In this document: piece after piece, positions 43,417 to 53,150 of the stretch
Position numbering within the stretch: the stretch's first letter is position 1
Layout of the letters: each line of letters starts with the position of its first letter
Assembly (NCBI RefSeq): GCF_025263265.1
Contig: NZ_CP079869.1
Location: forward strand, 2,046,001 to 2,110,000
DNA length: 64,000 nt
Source of the DNA: Mycobacterium sp. SMC-4
GTDB lineage: Bacteria > Actinomycetota > Actinomycetes > Mycobacteriales > Mycobacteriaceae
Reading direction: 5' to 3'
Made by a program: the position numbers and the translations under genes
Notes under the pieces: generated by a model
The model's database searches: none
The model's input: the letters and a program-made list of their open reading frames with translations, nothing else
Told to the model about the DNA's origin: nothing

Positions 43417-45293
43417 CCGCCACTGCGCCGCAGGCGCTTTATCCGTTCAGCGCGTTGGTCGGCCACGACCGTCTGCGGCTCGCGCTGCTGCTGTGCGCGG
43501 TGCGGCCCGACATCGGTGGAGTGCTGATCCGAGGCGAGAAGGGCACCGCGAAATCCACTGCGGTACGGGCGCTGGCCCATGTTCTGAGCGCCGCTTCGGG
43601 CGGCGACGGCGGGCAGCTGGTGGAACTGCCCATCGGCGCCACCGAGGACCGCGTGGTGGGCTCGCTGGACCTGCAGAAGGTACTGGCCGACGGCGAACAC
43701 GCCTTTTCGCCGGGACTGCTGGCGCGTGCACACCGCGGCGTGCTCTACGTCGACGAGGTGAACCTACTGCACGACCATCTGGTCGACGTGTTGCTCGATG
43801 CCGCCGCGATGGGCCGGGTCCACATCGAACGTGATGGGGTGTCACACAGCCATGACGCCAGGTTTGTGCTGATCGGCACGATGAACCCGGAAGAGGGGGA
43901 GTTGCGCCCGCAGCTGCTGGACCGCTTCGGCCTGACCGTCGACGTGACGGCCTCGCGTGAAGTCGATGTGCGAGCCGAGGTCATCCGGCAGCGACTGGCC
44001 TATGAAGCAGACCCCGACGGGTTCGCCGCGCGCTACGCCGATGCCGATGGCGAGCTGGCCGCGCGGGTGGCACACGCCCGGGTGCTGGTTCCCGAGGTCG
44101 TGTTACCCGACGGGGAGCTGCGACGCATCGCGGCGCTATGTGCTGCTTTCGACGTCGACGGCATGCGTGCCGATCTGGTTGTCGCCCGCACGGCGGTGGC
44201 GCACGCAGCGTGGCGCGGCGCCCGGGAGGTCACCGAAGACGACATCCGGGTGGCCGCCGAGTATGCGCTGCCGCACCGTCGTCGTCGCGATCCGTTCGAC
44301 GATCCCGGTCTGGATCAGGATCGACTCGACGACGCGATGCAGCAGGCGGGGGAGTCGGCGCAGGAAGAACCTCCCAGCCCCGACTCCGACCCTGAGCCCG
44401 AGCCGCCCGGCGGTGGCGGCGGGTCCGCCGACCAACCGTCGAGCGGTTCGACCGGACAGGGCGCGGGATCCACCCGGCCGAGCGCACCACCGACAGAGAC
44501 GTTTCGCACCCGGGCGCTTGTCGTGCCCGGCGTCGGCGAGGGCGCCCCGGGTCGGCGTTCACGGGCCCGCAACCGCACCGGCACCGTGGTTGCGGCCGCC
44601 ACCGAGCCGGCCGACGGATACGGCGTGCATCTGTTCGGCACCGTGCTGTCGGGCGCCGCGCGCCACACCGGATCGGGTCCGTTGCGGCTGGCGCCCGACG
44701 ATGTGCGTCGGGCGGTCCGCGAAGGCCGCGAAGGCAACCTGGTGATCTTCGTCGTCGACGCGTCGGGGTCGATGGCCGCACGCGACCGGATGTCGGCGGT
44801 CAGCGGCGCCACCATGTCGCTGTTGCGGGACGCCTACCAGCGCCGCGACAAGGTCGCGGTCATCAGTTTCCGGCAGCAGGATGCTCAGGTGCTGTTGCCT
44901 CCGACCAACTCGGTCTACATCGCCAGCCGTCGATTGGCGCGCTTTGACACCGGCGGCCGGACCCCGCTGGCCCACGGGCTGCTCGCGGCGCGCGACATGG
45001 TGGTGCGCGAACGGGCCCGCGACCGGGCACGCCGCAGCCTGGTCGTGGTGCTGACCGACGGTCGGGCCACTGGCGGCCCGGATCCGCTGGGCCGCACCCG
45101 TCTGGCGGCAGCCCGACTGGTGGCCGAGGGTGCTGCTGCTGTGGTGGTCGATTGCGAAACTTCATTCGTCCGACTGGGTTTGGCCTCGGAGCTGGCGCGA
45201 GTACTGCGCGCGCCCGCGGTGCGGCTCGACCAACTCCGCGCTGACGCTCTCACCGCGCTGGTGCGGGGTCGGGCCGACCTCGGCGCGGCGTGA
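43413..45293 (+). CDS. Magnesium/cobalt chelatase-like AAA+ and von Willebrand domain protein (ChlI-ChlD fusion)
   Basis: 626 aa from GTG 43413. The AAA+ domain (1-300) has Walker [10 protein letters not shown] at 41-49 and Walker [17 protein letters not shown]. An acidic, Pro/Gly-rich linker spans about 310-370. The VWA domain has an intact MIDAS motif DASGS with Asp449, Ser451 and Ser453. This ATPase subunit drives metal insertion by a large CobN/BchH-type partner, which is not in the window. Given cobO, cobB and cysG immediately downstream, cobalt insertion into corrin is likelier than magnesium. Confidence 0.88.
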   Translation: MTATAPQALYPFSALVGHDRLRLALLLCAVRPDIGGVLIRGEKGTAKSTAVRALAHVLSAASGGDGGQLVELPIGATEDRVVGSLDLQKVLADGEHAFSPGLLARAHRGVLYVDEVNLLHDHLVDVLLDAAAMGRVHIERDGVSHSHDARFVLIGTMNPEEGELRPQLLDRFGLTVDVTASREVDVRAEVIRQRLAYEADPDGFAARYADADGELAARVAHARVLVPEVVLPDGELRRIAALCAAFDVDGMRADLVVARTAVAHAAWRGAREVTEDDIRVAAEYALPHRRRRDPFDDPGLDQDRLDDAMQQAGESAQEEPPSPDSDPEPEPPGGGGGSADQPSSGSTGQGAGSTRPSAPPTETFRTRALVVPGVGEGAPGRRSRARNRTGTVVAAATEPADGYGVHLFGTVLSGAARHTGSGPLRLAPDDVRRAVREGREGNLVIFVVDASGSMAARDRMSAVSGATMSLLRDAYQRRDKVAVISFRQQDAQVLLPPTNSVYIASRRLARFDTGGRTPLAHGLLAARDMVVRERARDRARRSLVVVLTDGRATGGPDPLGRTRLAAARLVAEGAAAVVVDCETSFVRLGLASELARVLRAPAVRLDQLRADALTALVRGRADLGAA

Positions 45294-45306
45294 GAAAGGT
45301 GACCTG

Positions 45307-45921
45307 ATGCCTCAGGGCCAACCATTGACCGTCCCCCAGGACGGCCTGACCACCAGGGCGCGGCGCAATGCGCCCCTGCTGGCCGTGCACACCGGCCCGG
45401 GCAAGGGAAAGTCCACTGCGGCGTTCGGTATGGCGCTGCGGGCCTGGAACCAGGGATTCGACATCGCGGTGTTCCAGTTCGTCAAGAGTGCCAAATGGAA
45501 GGTGGGCGAAGAGACCGCGCTTCGTGAACTCGGTCGCGTGCACGACGAGCGCGGGGTGGGTGGGCCGGTGGAGTGGCACAAGATGGGCGCGGGGTGGTCA
45601 TGGTCGCGGAAAGCCGGCAGCGCAGCCGACCACGCCGCCGCGGCCGCCGAGGGCTGGGCCGAGATCGCCCGCCGGCTCGCCGAGCAGCAGCACACCTTCT
45701 ATGTGCTCGACGAGTTCACCTATCCGCTCAAGTGGGGATGGGTCGATGTCGACGAGGTGATCACGACGCTGACGGCGCGCCCCGGTACCCAACACGTGGT
45801 GATCACCGGCCGCGACGCTCCACAGGCCTTGCTCGACGCTGCGGACCTGGTCACCGAGATGACGAAGGTCAAGCATCCGATGGATGTGGGGCGCAAGGGT
45901 CAACGAGGAATCGAGTGGTGA
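45307..45921 (+). CDS. cobO: Cob(I)yrinic acid a,c-diamide adenosyltransferase
   Basis: 204 aa from ATG 45307, 13 bases after the chelatase stop. Walker A is GPGKGKST at 30-37. The CobA/CobO family segments IAVFQFVKSAKWKVGEETAL, GWAEIARRLAEQQHTFYVLD and EFTYPLKWGW are intact. It transfers the adenosyl group of ATP to the corrin cobalt. It overlaps cobB by 4 bases (GTGA). Confidence 0.95.
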   Translation: MPQGQPLTVPQDGLTTRARRNAPLLAVHTGPGKGKSTAAFGMALRAWNQGFDIAVFQFVKSAKWKVGEETALRELGRVHDERGVGGPVEWHKMGAGWSWSRKAGSAADHAAAAAEGWAEIARRLAEQQHTFYVLDEFTYPLKWGWVDVDEVITTLTARPGTQHVVITGRDAPQALLDAADLVTEMTKVKHPMDVGRKGQRGIEW

Positions 45922-47288
45922 GTACGCCGGCGGTGGTGATCGCCGCGCCGGCCTCCGGGAGCGGGAAGACCACCGTCGCGACCGGTGTGATGAGCGCGTT
46001 GCGGCGCGCCGGTCACCGGGTGGCGCCATTCAAGGTGGGCCCGGACTTCATCGACCCCGGTTACCACGCGCTGGCGGCCGAACGTCCCGGTCGCAATCTC
46101 GATCCGGTGCTGGTCGGCGAGCAGCTGATCGGCCCGCTCTACCGGCACGGCAGCGACGATGCTGACATCGCCGTCGTGGAGGGCGTCATGGGCTTGTTCG
46201 ACGGACGGATCAGCGAGGTCGCGACACCCGGCGCCGCCCGTGGTTCCACCGCACATGTCGCCGCGCTGCTGGGCGCGCCGGTGGTGCTGGTGGTGGACGC
46301 GCGCGGGCAGAGCCACAGCGTCGCGGCGCTGCTGCATGGGTTCGCCACCTTCGACCCCGCCGTGCGCATCGCCGGGGTGATCCTCAATCGAGTCGGCTCC
46401 CCGCGTCACGATGCGGTGTTGCGGCAGGCCTGTGAGCAGGCGGGGGTCCCCGTGCTGGGCGCCATCCCGCGGGCCGACGAGCTCGCTGTGCCCTCGCGCC
46501 ATCTGGGTCTGGTCACCGCGATCGAGCACGGTGCGCACGCCGAATCCGCGGTCGAGGCGATGGCCGGGCTGGTCGCCCGCCACGTCGATCTGCCCGCATT
46601 GGTCGCTGCGGCGCGCAGCCACGTCGCCGATTCACCCTGGACGCCGGCGGTGGGTGAACCCGTCAGTGCACCGGTGACCGTGGCGCTGGCAGCCGGGCGG
46701 GCCTTCAGCTTCGGTTACGCCGAGCACGTGGAGATGCTGCGCGCCGCCGGATCTGAGGTGGCCGCGTTCGATCCGCTGCGCGAGCCGCTGCCCGCCGACG
46801 CCGACGCTCTGGTTTTGCCCGGTGGGTTCCCCGAGGAGTTCGGCGCCGAGCTCTCGGCCAACGAGGCCGTACGCGCGCAGATCGCCGTGCTGGCCGCGCG
46901 CGGCGCACCGATCCACGCCGAGTGCGCCGGACTGACCTATCTGGTCGACGATCTCGACGGCGTGCCGATGTGCGGGGTGATCGGCGGGTCGGCGAGGTTC
47001 ACCGACAGGCTGACGCTGGGCTACCGCGATGCAGTCGCGGTGGTCGATTCGCCGCTGCACACCGCCGGTGAGCGGGTGGTGGGACACGAGTTCCATCGCA
47101 CCACCGTCGACTTCGCGCAGGCTGTACAGCCGGCCTGGCGGCTGCGCGGACAGGGCGGCCGGGTCGCCGACGACGGTGTCGTCCAGGACCGGGTGCACGC
47201 GGCCTACCTGCACACCCATCCGGCCGCCCAACCGCACGCCGTCGCCGGCTTCGTGGGTGCGGCCGCAACCTCTAAGCTCGCCGGGTGA
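45918..47288 (+). CDS. cobB: Cobyrinic acid a,c-diamide synthase (CobB/CbiA)
   Basis: 456 aa from GTG 45918, overlapping the cobO stop. An N-terminal P-loop ATPase has APASGSGKTT (10-19) and PDFIDPGYH. The C-terminal class I glutaminase domain has the nucleophile Cys in HAECAGLTYL, plus GGFPEEF and the closing YLHTHPAAQP. It amidates the a and c side chains of cobyrinic acid with ammonia from glutamine and ATP. It overlaps cysG by 4 bases. The length is typical. Confidence 0.95.
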   Translation: MSTPAVVIAAPASGSGKTTVATGVMSALRRAGHRVAPFKVGPDFIDPGYHALAAERPGRNLDPVLVGEQLIGPLYRHGSDDADIAVVEGVMGLFDGRISEVATPGAARGSTAHVAALLGAPVVLVVDARGQSHSVAALLHGFATFDPAVRIAGVILNRVGSPRHDAVLRQACEQAGVPVLGAIPRADELAVPSRHLGLVTAIEHGAHAESAVEAMAGLVARHVDLPALVAAARSHVADSPWTPAVGEPVSAPVTVALAAGRAFSFGYAEHVEMLRAAGSEVAAFDPLREPLPADADALVLPGGFPEEFGAELSANEAVRAQIAVLAARGAPIHAECAGLTYLVDDLDGVPMCGVIGGSARFTDRLTLGYRDAVAVVDSPLHTAGERVVGHEFHRTTVDFAQAVQPAWRLRGQGGRVADDGVVQDRVHAAYLHTHPAAQPHAVAGFVGAAATSKLAG

Positions 47289-48505
47289 CACGCTCCATGG
47301 GTACCGATGACGCCTATCTGGTGGGCCTGCGGCTGGCCGGCAAGAAGGTCGTGGTCGTCGGCGGCGGCACGGTGGCGCAGCGGCGGTTGCCGCTGCTGGT
47401 AGCCAGTGGTGCCGACGTGCATGTCATCACCAAGGCCGCCACTCCGGTGGTCGAAGCCATCGACGGAATCACCCTGACATTGCGGGAGTTTCGGGAGGGC
47501 GACCTCGAAGGTGCCTGGTATGTGATTGCCGCCACCGATGACCCGGGCGTCAACGCCGCGATCGTGGCCGAAGCCGAGAGCAGACACGTGTTCTGCGTGC
47601 GCGCCGACGTGGCAGTCGAAGGCACCGCGGTCACGCCCGCGACGTTCGACCACGAGGGGTTGTCGGTGGGTGTGCTTGCCGGTGGCGAACACCGCCGCTC
47701 GGCGGCGATCCGCACCGCGATCCGGGAAGCCCTGCACCAGGGCTTGATCTCGGAGAACGACGGTGATGTGCCGGGGGTCGTCAAGGGCGGTGTGGCACTG
47801 GTCGGTGGCGGCCCGGGCGACCCGGAGCTGATGACGGTGCGCGGTCGGCGCCTGCTCGCCCATGCCGACGTCGTCGTCGCCGACCGACTGGCCCCCCAGG
47901 AACTGCTCGCCGAACTCTCGCCGGATATCGAGGTCATCGACGCGGCCAAGATTCCGTATGGGCGGGCCATGGCGCAGGAGGCGATCAACAACGTGCTCGT
48001 CGAGCGGGCCCGGCAGGGCAAGTTCGTCGTCCGGCTCAAAGGCGGCGATCCGTTCGTCTTCGCGCGCGGGTACGAAGAGGTCATCGCGTGCGCCGAGGCC
48101 GGGATTCCGGTCACGGTGGTTCCTGGTGTGACCAGCGCCATAGCGGTGCCCGCTCTGGCCGGGGTGCCGGTCACCCACCGCGGCCTGACCCACGAATTCG
48201 TCGTGGTCAGCGGCCACCTGGCACCCGACCACCCCGAATCGTTAGTGAATTGGGATGCGCTGGCCGCGATGAGCGGCACGATCGTGTTGCTGATGGCCGT
48301 GGAGCGCATCGAACTCTTCGTCAGGGCTCTGCTGGAAGGGGGTAGACCAGCGGATACGCCGGTCCTTGTGGTCCAACACGGCACCACGAGCGCCCAACGC
48401 ACATTGCGGGCGACGCTGGCCGAGGCGCCGGAGAGCATCCGGTCGGAGGGCATTCGGCCGCCGGCGATCATCGTGATAGGAACGGTGGCAGGCTTCGGCG
48501 CTTAG
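47285..48505 (+). CDS. cysG: Siroheme/precorrin-2 synthase, bifunctional
   Basis: 406 aa from GTG 47285, overlapping the cobB stop. The N-terminal dehydrogenase/ferrochelatase module has the NAD motif VVVVGGGTVAQRRLPLL. The C-terminal uroporphyrinogen-III methyltransferase module has LVGGGPGDPELMTVRG and VPGVTSAIAVPALAGVPVTH. It makes precorrin-2, the branch point between siroheme and cobalamin, so it serves both the corrinoid operon and sulfite/nitrite reductases. It is the last gene of the operon that begins with the GNAT at 42970. efpA follows with its own promoter. Confidence 0.95.
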   Translation: MTRSMGTDDAYLVGLRLAGKKVVVVGGGTVAQRRLPLLVASGADVHVITKAATPVVEAIDGITLTLREFREGDLEGAWYVIAATDDPGVNAAIVAEAESRHVFCVRADVAVEGTAVTPATFDHEGLSVGVLAGGEHRRSAAIRTAIREALHQGLISENDGDVPGVVKGGVALVGGGPGDPELMTVRGRRLLAHADVVVADRLAPQELLAELSPDIEVIDAAKIPYGRAMAQEAINNVLVERARQGKFVVRLKGGDPFVFARGYEEVIACAEAGIPVTVVPGVTSAIAVPALAGVPVTHRGLTHEFVVVSGHLAPDHPESLVNWDALAAMSGTIVLLMAVERIELFVRALLEGGRPADTPVLVVQHGTTSAQRTLRATLAEAPESIRSEGIRPPAIIVIGTVAGFGA

Positions 48506-48524
48506 AGGATTCTTAATATTACTG

Positions 48525-48530
48525 TAGGGT
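48525..48530 (+). promoter_or_regulatory. Candidate -10 (TAGGGT) for a leaderless efpA mRNA
   Basis: TAGGGT ends eight bases before ATG 48539, a spacing seen when the transcript begins at the start codon. The preceding TTCTTAATATTAC is AT-rich, and no ribosome-binding site is present. Confidence 0.45.
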
Positions 48531-48538
48531 AGCCCGTT

Positions 48539-50170
48539 ATGACGGCTCTCAACGATGCGGAGCGTGCCGCCATCCACCGTGATGCTGAAAGCAGGGACAA
48601 GCGAGGTCCGGACGAGGCCTCGGGCCGAGCCCTGCCCGCACGGATCTCGGGTTCGGGTGAGACGGCCGGTGGCCGCGGAGGCGACGGAGCGCGGGTAGGT
48701 AGAACACCGGGATGGCTGCCGTCACGGCGCTTCATCGCCGCGGTGATCGCGATCGGCGGCATGCAGCTACTGGCCACGATGGACAGCACCATCGCCATCG
48801 TCGCGCTGCCGCGGATCCAGGACGAACTCAACCTGTCCGACGCCGGTCGCAGCTGGGTGATCACCGCCTACGTACTGACGTTCGGCGGTCTGATGCTGCT
48901 CGGCGGCCGGCTCGGCGACACCATCGGCCGCAAGCGGACATTCATCGTCGGCGTCACCCTGTTCACCATCGCCTCGGTGCTGTGTGGCATCGCCTGGGAT
49001 GAGGCCACCCTGGTCACCGCCCGGCTGCTGCAGGGTGTCGGCGCGGCGATCGCGTCTCCGACAGCGTTGGCGCTGATCGCCACCACCTTCCCCAAGGGCC
49101 CCGCGCGAAACACCGCGACCGCGGTGTTTGCCGCGATGACCGGTGTCGGCTCGGTGATGGGCCTGGTGGTCGGCGGCGCGTTGACCGAGGTCTCCTGGCG
49201 CTTGGCGTTCCTGGTGAACGTCCCGATCGGTCTGCTGATGATCTACCTGGCGCGCAAGACCCTGCGGGAAACCACCCGCGAGCGCCTCAAGCTCGACGCG
49301 GCCGGAGCGCTGCTGGCCACCATGGGTTGTACCGCGGCGGTGTTCGCGTTCTCGATGGGACCCGAGGCCGGTTGGTCCTCACCGATCACGGTCGGGTCGG
49401 GGGTCGCCGCAGTGGGCTGTCTGATCGCATTCCTGTGGGTCGAGCGCACCGCCGAGAACCCGGTCGTGCCGTTCGAGTTGTTCCGCGACCGCAATCGGGT
49501 CGCCACGTTCGCGGCGATCTTCCTGGCCGGCGGGGTGATGTTCACGCTGACCGTGCTCATCGGTCTCTACGTGCAGGACATCATGGGATACAGCGCCTTG
49601 CGGGCGGGGGTCGGTTTCATCCCGTTCGTCGTCGCGCTGGGCATCGGTCTGGGGCTGTCCTCGGCACTGGTGTCGAAGTTCCCGCCGCGTGTGCTGGTCA
49701 TCGGCGGTGGCGTTCTGGTGCTGGCGGCGATGCTCTACGGCTCCACGCTCGACGCCGGCATCCCGTACTTCCCGAACCTCGTGATACCCATCACCGTCGG
49801 CGGGCTCGGGATCGGCATGATCGTGGTGCCGCTGATGATCTCGGCCATCGCCGGAGTCGGGTTCGACCAGATCGGCCCGGTGTCGGCTATCGCGCTGATG
49901 CTGCAGAACCTGGGTGGTCCGGTCGTGCTGGCCATCATCCAGGCGGTCATCACCTCGCGGACGCTGTACCTGGGCGGCACCACCGGCCCGGTCAAGGACA
50001 TGAATCCGGCGCAGTTGCATGCGCTCGACCAGGGCTATACCTATGGGCTGTTGTGGGTGGCGGCGGTCGCGGTCGTCGTCGGCGGCGCGGCGTTGTTCAT
50101 CAAGTACACCGCTGAGCAGGTGGCGCACGCGCAGGAAGTCAAGGACGCGATCGACGCCGGAGAGCTCTAG
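48539..50170 (+). CDS. efpA: MFS multidrug efflux transporter EfpA
   Basis: 543 aa from ATG 48539. A basic N-terminal cytosolic stretch of about 60 residues precedes roughly 14 membrane segments, the QacA-like MFS layout. Motif A is GGRLGDTIGRKRTF, and the first segment MQLLATMDSTIAIVALPRIQ has the Asp of the family. EfpA exports drugs and, in M. tuberculosis, possibly lipids. The transporter stands alone between cysG and proS, with its own promoter-like sequence and a 49-bp palindrome after the stop. Confidence 0.93.
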   Translation: MTALNDAERAAIHRDAESRDKRGPDEASGRALPARISGSGETAGGRGGDGARVGRTPGWLPSRRFIAAVIAIGGMQLLATMDSTIAIVALPRIQDELNLSDAGRSWVITAYVLTFGGLMLLGGRLGDTIGRKRTFIVGVTLFTIASVLCGIAWDEATLVTARLLQGVGAAIASPTALALIATTFPKGPARNTATAVFAAMTGVGSVMGLVVGGALTEVSWRLAFLVNVPIGLLMIYLARKTLRETTRERLKLDAAGALLATMGCTAAVFAFSMGPEAGWSSPITVGSGVAAVGCLIAFLWVERTAENPVVPFELFRDRNRVATFAAIFLAGGVMFTLTVLIGLYVQDIMGYSALRAGVGFIPFVVALGIGLGLSSALVSKFPPRVLVIGGGVLVLAAMLYGSTLDAGIPYFPNLVIPITVGGLGIGMIVVPLMISAIAGVGFDQIGPVSAIALMLQNLGGPVVLAIIQAVITSRTLYLGGTTGPVKDMNPAQLHALDQGYTYGLLWVAAVAVVVGGAALFIKYTAEQVAHAQEVKDAIDAGEL

Positions 50171-50179
50171 CTTCCCCGC

Positions 50180-50228
50180 GATTTCGGCGCGAAAAGTGAC
50201 GCTCAGCGTCGGTTTCCGCGCCGAAATC
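50180..50228. repeat. 49-base palindromic element after efpA
   Basis: Perfect 12-bp outer arms GATTTCGGCGCG (50180-50191) and CGCGCCGAAATC (50217-50228) enclose a second inverted repeat (GACGC/GCGTC). It can fold as one long hairpin, ending efpA transcription. The make-up suggests a dispersed mycobacterial intergenic repeat; this is from memory and not checked. Confidence 0.65.
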
Positions 50229-50251
50229 ACCGGGCAGTAGGGTGGTCGCCT

Positions 50252-52006
50252 GTGATCACCCGTATGTCCGAGCTGTTCCTGCGCACGCTGCGCGACGACC
50301 CGGCCGACGCCGAGGTTCCCAGCCACAAGCTGCTCATCCGGGCCGGCTACGTCCGTCCTGTCGGACCCGGTCTGTACAGCTGGTTGCCACTCGGGCTGAA
50401 GGTGCTGCGCAAGATCGAGCAGATCGTGCGCGAGGAGATGAATGCCATCAGGGGACAGGAGATCCTGTTTCCCGCGCTGTTGCCGCGCGCCCCGTATGAG
50501 ACCACCAACCGCTGGACCGAATACGGCGACAACCTGTTCCGGTTGCAGGACCGCCGCCGCAACGACTACCTGCTGGGCCCCACGCACGAGGAGATGTTCA
50601 CCCTGACTGTCAAGGGTGAGTACTCCTCGTACAAGGATTTCCCGCTGCGGCTCTACCAGATTCAGACCAAGTACCGCGACGAGGCGCGGCCGCGGGCCGG
50701 CATCCTGCGTGGACGCGAGTTCCTGATGAAGGATTCCTATTCCTTCGACGTCGACGACGATGGCCTGAAGCAGGCCTATGCCGCGCACCGTGAGGCTTAT
50801 CAGCGGATCTTCGACCGACTGCAGGTCCGCTATGTCATCGTCTCGGCGGTCTCGGGTGCGATGGGCGGCAGCGCCTCCGAGGAGTTCCTCGCCGACAGCG
50901 AGGTGGGTGAGGACACCTACGTGCGCTGCCCGGAATCCGGGTACGCCGCCAACGTCGAGGCAGTGCTCACCAAGGTGCCCGACCCGCTGCCCATCGACGG
51001 CCAGCCGCCGGCCACGGTGTACGACACCCCGGGCACCCCGACGATCGCCACGCTCGTGGACTGGGCCAACGGCGCCGACCTGCCACAGTTCGCCGGTCGG
51101 ACGGTATCTGCTGCTGACACTCTGAAGAACGTTTTGGTCAAAGTCCGTGAACCGGGCGGTGATTGGGAGCTGCTGGCGGTCGGCGTCCCTGGCGACCGCG
51201 AGGTGGACGACAAGCGCCTGGGTGCGGCTCTGGAACCCGCCGAGTACGCGCTGCTCGACGACGCCGACTTCGCCCGGTACCACTTCCTGGTGAAAGGCTA
51301 TATCGGTCCGAAGGCGCTGCAGGCCAACGGCGTTCGCTACCTCGTCGACCCGCGTATCGTCGACGGAACGTCCTGGATCACCGGCGCCGACGAGCAGGGC
51401 CGACACGTCGTGGGTCTGGTCGCCGGGCGCGACTTCACCCCGGACGGCACCATCGAGGCCGCCGAGGTCCGCGAGGGGGACCCCTCACCGGACGGGGCGG
51501 GCCGGCTGGTCGCCGCACGTGGCATCGAGATCGGACACGTCTTTCAGTTGGGCCGCAAGTACACCGACGCGTTCGCCGCTGATGTCCTCGGCGAGGACGG
51601 TAAACCAGTCCGGCTGACCATGGGCAGCTACGGCGTCGGTGTGTCGCGTCTGGTGGCGGTGATCGCCGAACAGCAGCATGATGAGCTCGGTTTGCGCTGG
51701 CCGGCCTCGGTGTCCCCGTTCGGCGTGCACATGGTGATCGCCAACAAGGACGCGCAAGCCCGGGCCGGTGCCACCGAGCTGGCCGAAGCGCTGGACCGGA
51801 TGGGCATCGACGTACTGCTCGACGACCGGCAGGCCTCGCCGGGGGTGAAGTTCAAAGATGCCGAACTGCTCGGCGTGCCCTGGATCGTCGTGGTCGGGCG
51901 CGGCTGGGCCGACGGTGTAGTGGAGTTGCGCAACCGGTTCAGCGGGGAAAAGCGCGACCTGCCGGCGGCGGCTGCCGCGACCGACATTGCGGGCGTGATC
52001 CGCTGA
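50252..52006 (+). CDS. proS: Prolyl-tRNA synthetase
   Basis: 584 aa from GTG 50252, as in the mycobacterial enzyme; ATG 50264 is in frame. Class II motifs are intact: [18 protein letters not shown] near the N-terminus, [34 protein letters not shown] and the C-terminal [19 protein letters not shown]. The stretch between about 220 and 400 is the editing (INS) domain of the bacterial type, which clears Ala-tRNA(Pro). It is cytosolic and essential. proS is convergent with the ferritin-like gene at 52011, with a 4-base gap. Confidence 0.97.
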   Translation: MITRMSELFLRTLRDDPADAEVPSHKLLIRAGYVRPVGPGLYSWLPLGLKVLRKIEQIVREEMNAIRGQEILFPALLPRAPYETTNRWTEYGDNLFRLQDRRRNDYLLGPTHEEMFTLTVKGEYSSYKDFPLRLYQIQTKYRDEARPRAGILRGREFLMKDSYSFDVDDDGLKQAYAAHREAYQRIFDRLQVRYVIVSAVSGAMGGSASEEFLADSEVGEDTYVRCPESGYAANVEAVLTKVPDPLPIDGQPPATVYDTPGTPTIATLVDWANGADLPQFAGRTVSAADTLKNVLVKVREPGGDWELLAVGVPGDREVDDKRLGAALEPAEYALLDDADFARYHFLVKGYIGPKALQANGVRYLVDPRIVDGTSWITGADEQGRHVVGLVAGRDFTPDGTIEAAEVREGDPSPDGAGRLVAARGIEIGHVFQLGRKYTDAFAADVLGEDGKPVRLTMGSYGVGVSRLVAVIAEQQHDELGLRWPASVSPFGVHMVIANKDAQARAGATELAEALDRMGIDVLLDDRQASPGVKFKDAELLGVPWIVVVGRGWADGVVELRNRFSGEKRDLPAAAAATDIAGVIR

Positions 52007-52010
52007 GGAC

Positions 52011-52478
52011 CTACTCGCTGCCACCCGGAAACGCGACGGTGACCGGGGTGGTGCCCTGTTCGGCGCGCCAACGCGCCGCGGCGACCGCGCTTTCGATCAT
52101 CGCCGCTACCGCGAACGCACGCATCGTCTCGTCGGGCGCCTGCTCGACCACGGCCCGCCACGCGGTGGCGGTATCCTGCTCCATCCGAACGGCCAGCTGG
52201 GCGGCCTCGGTGTGGGTGTCGACATCCATCGGGAGCTGATACCCGGCCGCTGGTAGCGGAACGGCGGCATCGCGTTCCCCGAGCAACGCGATCGCCTTTT
52301 CGCGCCGGCGCCGGTGCTCGGCCATCGCGTCGGCAACCAGGTAGTTGATCTCGGGTCGGGAACGTGCCGAGACCAGGCCGTAGCCGTAGATGGTCGCGTG
52401 TTCGGTGGCCACCGCGTCGAACAGCGAACCGTTCACGCTGTCGCTGGGCCGGGTCGGAACCGGTTCGGGAGAGGTCAC
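52011..52478 (-). CDS. DUF4439 ferritin-like protein (Rv2844-like)
   Basis: 155 aa from GTG 52478, with a GGAGGG ribosome-binding site; longer starts reach into the next gene. The four-helix pattern is clear: FDAVATEHATIYGYGLVS, INYLVADAMAEHRRRREKAI, DTHTEAAQLAVRMEQDTATA and TMRAFAVAAMIESAVAAARW. Glu/His residues in the EHATIYG and EHRRR positions could form a metal site. Ferritin-like domain of unknown role in mycobacteria. It overlaps the upstream Tat lipoprotein gene by 4 bases (GTGA), so the two are coupled. Confidence 0.82.
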   Translation of the reverse strand: MTSPEPVPTRPSDSVNGSLFDAVATEHATIYGYGLVSARSRPEINYLVADAMAEHRRRREKAIALLGERDAAVPLPAAGYQLPMDVDTHTEAAQLAVRMEQDTATAWRAVVEQAPDETMRAFAVAAMIESAVAAARWRAEQGTTPVTVAFPGGSE

Positions 52479-53014
52479 TGCGACCCTCCGGGCGAGGCCA
52501 GCGCGACAGTATACGCGGCGGTGCACGCGGCGGCGATGGACGCGAGCAGTCCGGCCCGGTAGCCGGACAGCGCGGCCGCGGCGGTGGCCGCGCTGTCGGC
52601 CGACGAACGTAACGCGCCGACCACATCGGCCGCCGTCGGTGGGGCAGGCGAGGGTGTACTGGCCGGCGAAGTCGGGGCGGTGGTGACCGTCACCGTCGTT
52701 GTCGGTGCCGGCTGGCCGGTCATCCGAACGATCTCGTTCGACAACGCCTCGGCGTGCGCGGCGCGCAGGGCGGCGACGTCGGTGAGCGTGTCAGCCGCCG
52801 TGCCGTGCGCGGTGGCGGCTGCCTCGGCGGCCAGCGTGCTGTCGGCGCGCGCCCGATCCAGGGCCGTGCTCAGATCGGCGAGTTCGGGCGGCGGCGGGGG
52901 TGCAGCACAACCGGCCGGACTCAGAGTCGCGACACCGAGCACGGCCAGCCCGGCCGCGCCGGCCAGCACACGTCGGCGGCTGACGGTCGGCGGGCGGCTC
53001 GGCACGTGCAACAT
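52475..53014 (-). CDS. Predicted Tat-exported lipoprotein, Ala-rich (Rv2843-like)
   Basis: 179 aa from ATG 53014; GTG 53005 is possible. The signal has a twin-arginine SRRRVLAG stretch, a hydrophobic [13 protein letters not shown] core and lipobox SPAGC, so it looks like a Tat-dependent lipoprotein. The mature part is nearly all helical and rich in Ala, with a Pro/Thr-rich linker ([20 protein letters not shown]) between two helical parts. No catalytic motif is seen. It is divergent from rimP across 136 bases. Function unknown; the coupling with a ferritin-like protein is conserved in mycobacteria as I recall. Confidence 0.78.
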   Translation of the reverse strand: MLHVPSRPPTVSRRRVLAGAAGLAVLGVATLSPAGCAAPPPPPELADLSTALDRARADSTLAAEAAATAHGTAADTLTDVAALRAAHAEALSNEIVRMTGQPAPTTTVTVTTAPTSPASTPSPAPPTAADVVGALRSSADSAATAAAALSGYRAGLLASIAAACTAAYTVALASPGGSQ

Positions 53015-53150
53015 CCTGCCAGGCGGGCCTCGGGCCGAGATGACCACCTATTCGGACGGGCGGCCGCTGTTGCAGGCGTATCGTGGGCAGCGGTCCGCAG
53101 GAGATGTCGCTGCCGACCGGGTCCGGACAATTCAACACGAGGAGCTCGCC

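Noticed and set aside
43413-45310. Cobalamin riboswitch in front of the corrinoid genes
   Set aside because: Junctions between these genes are overlaps or at most 13 bases; no riboswitch could fit.
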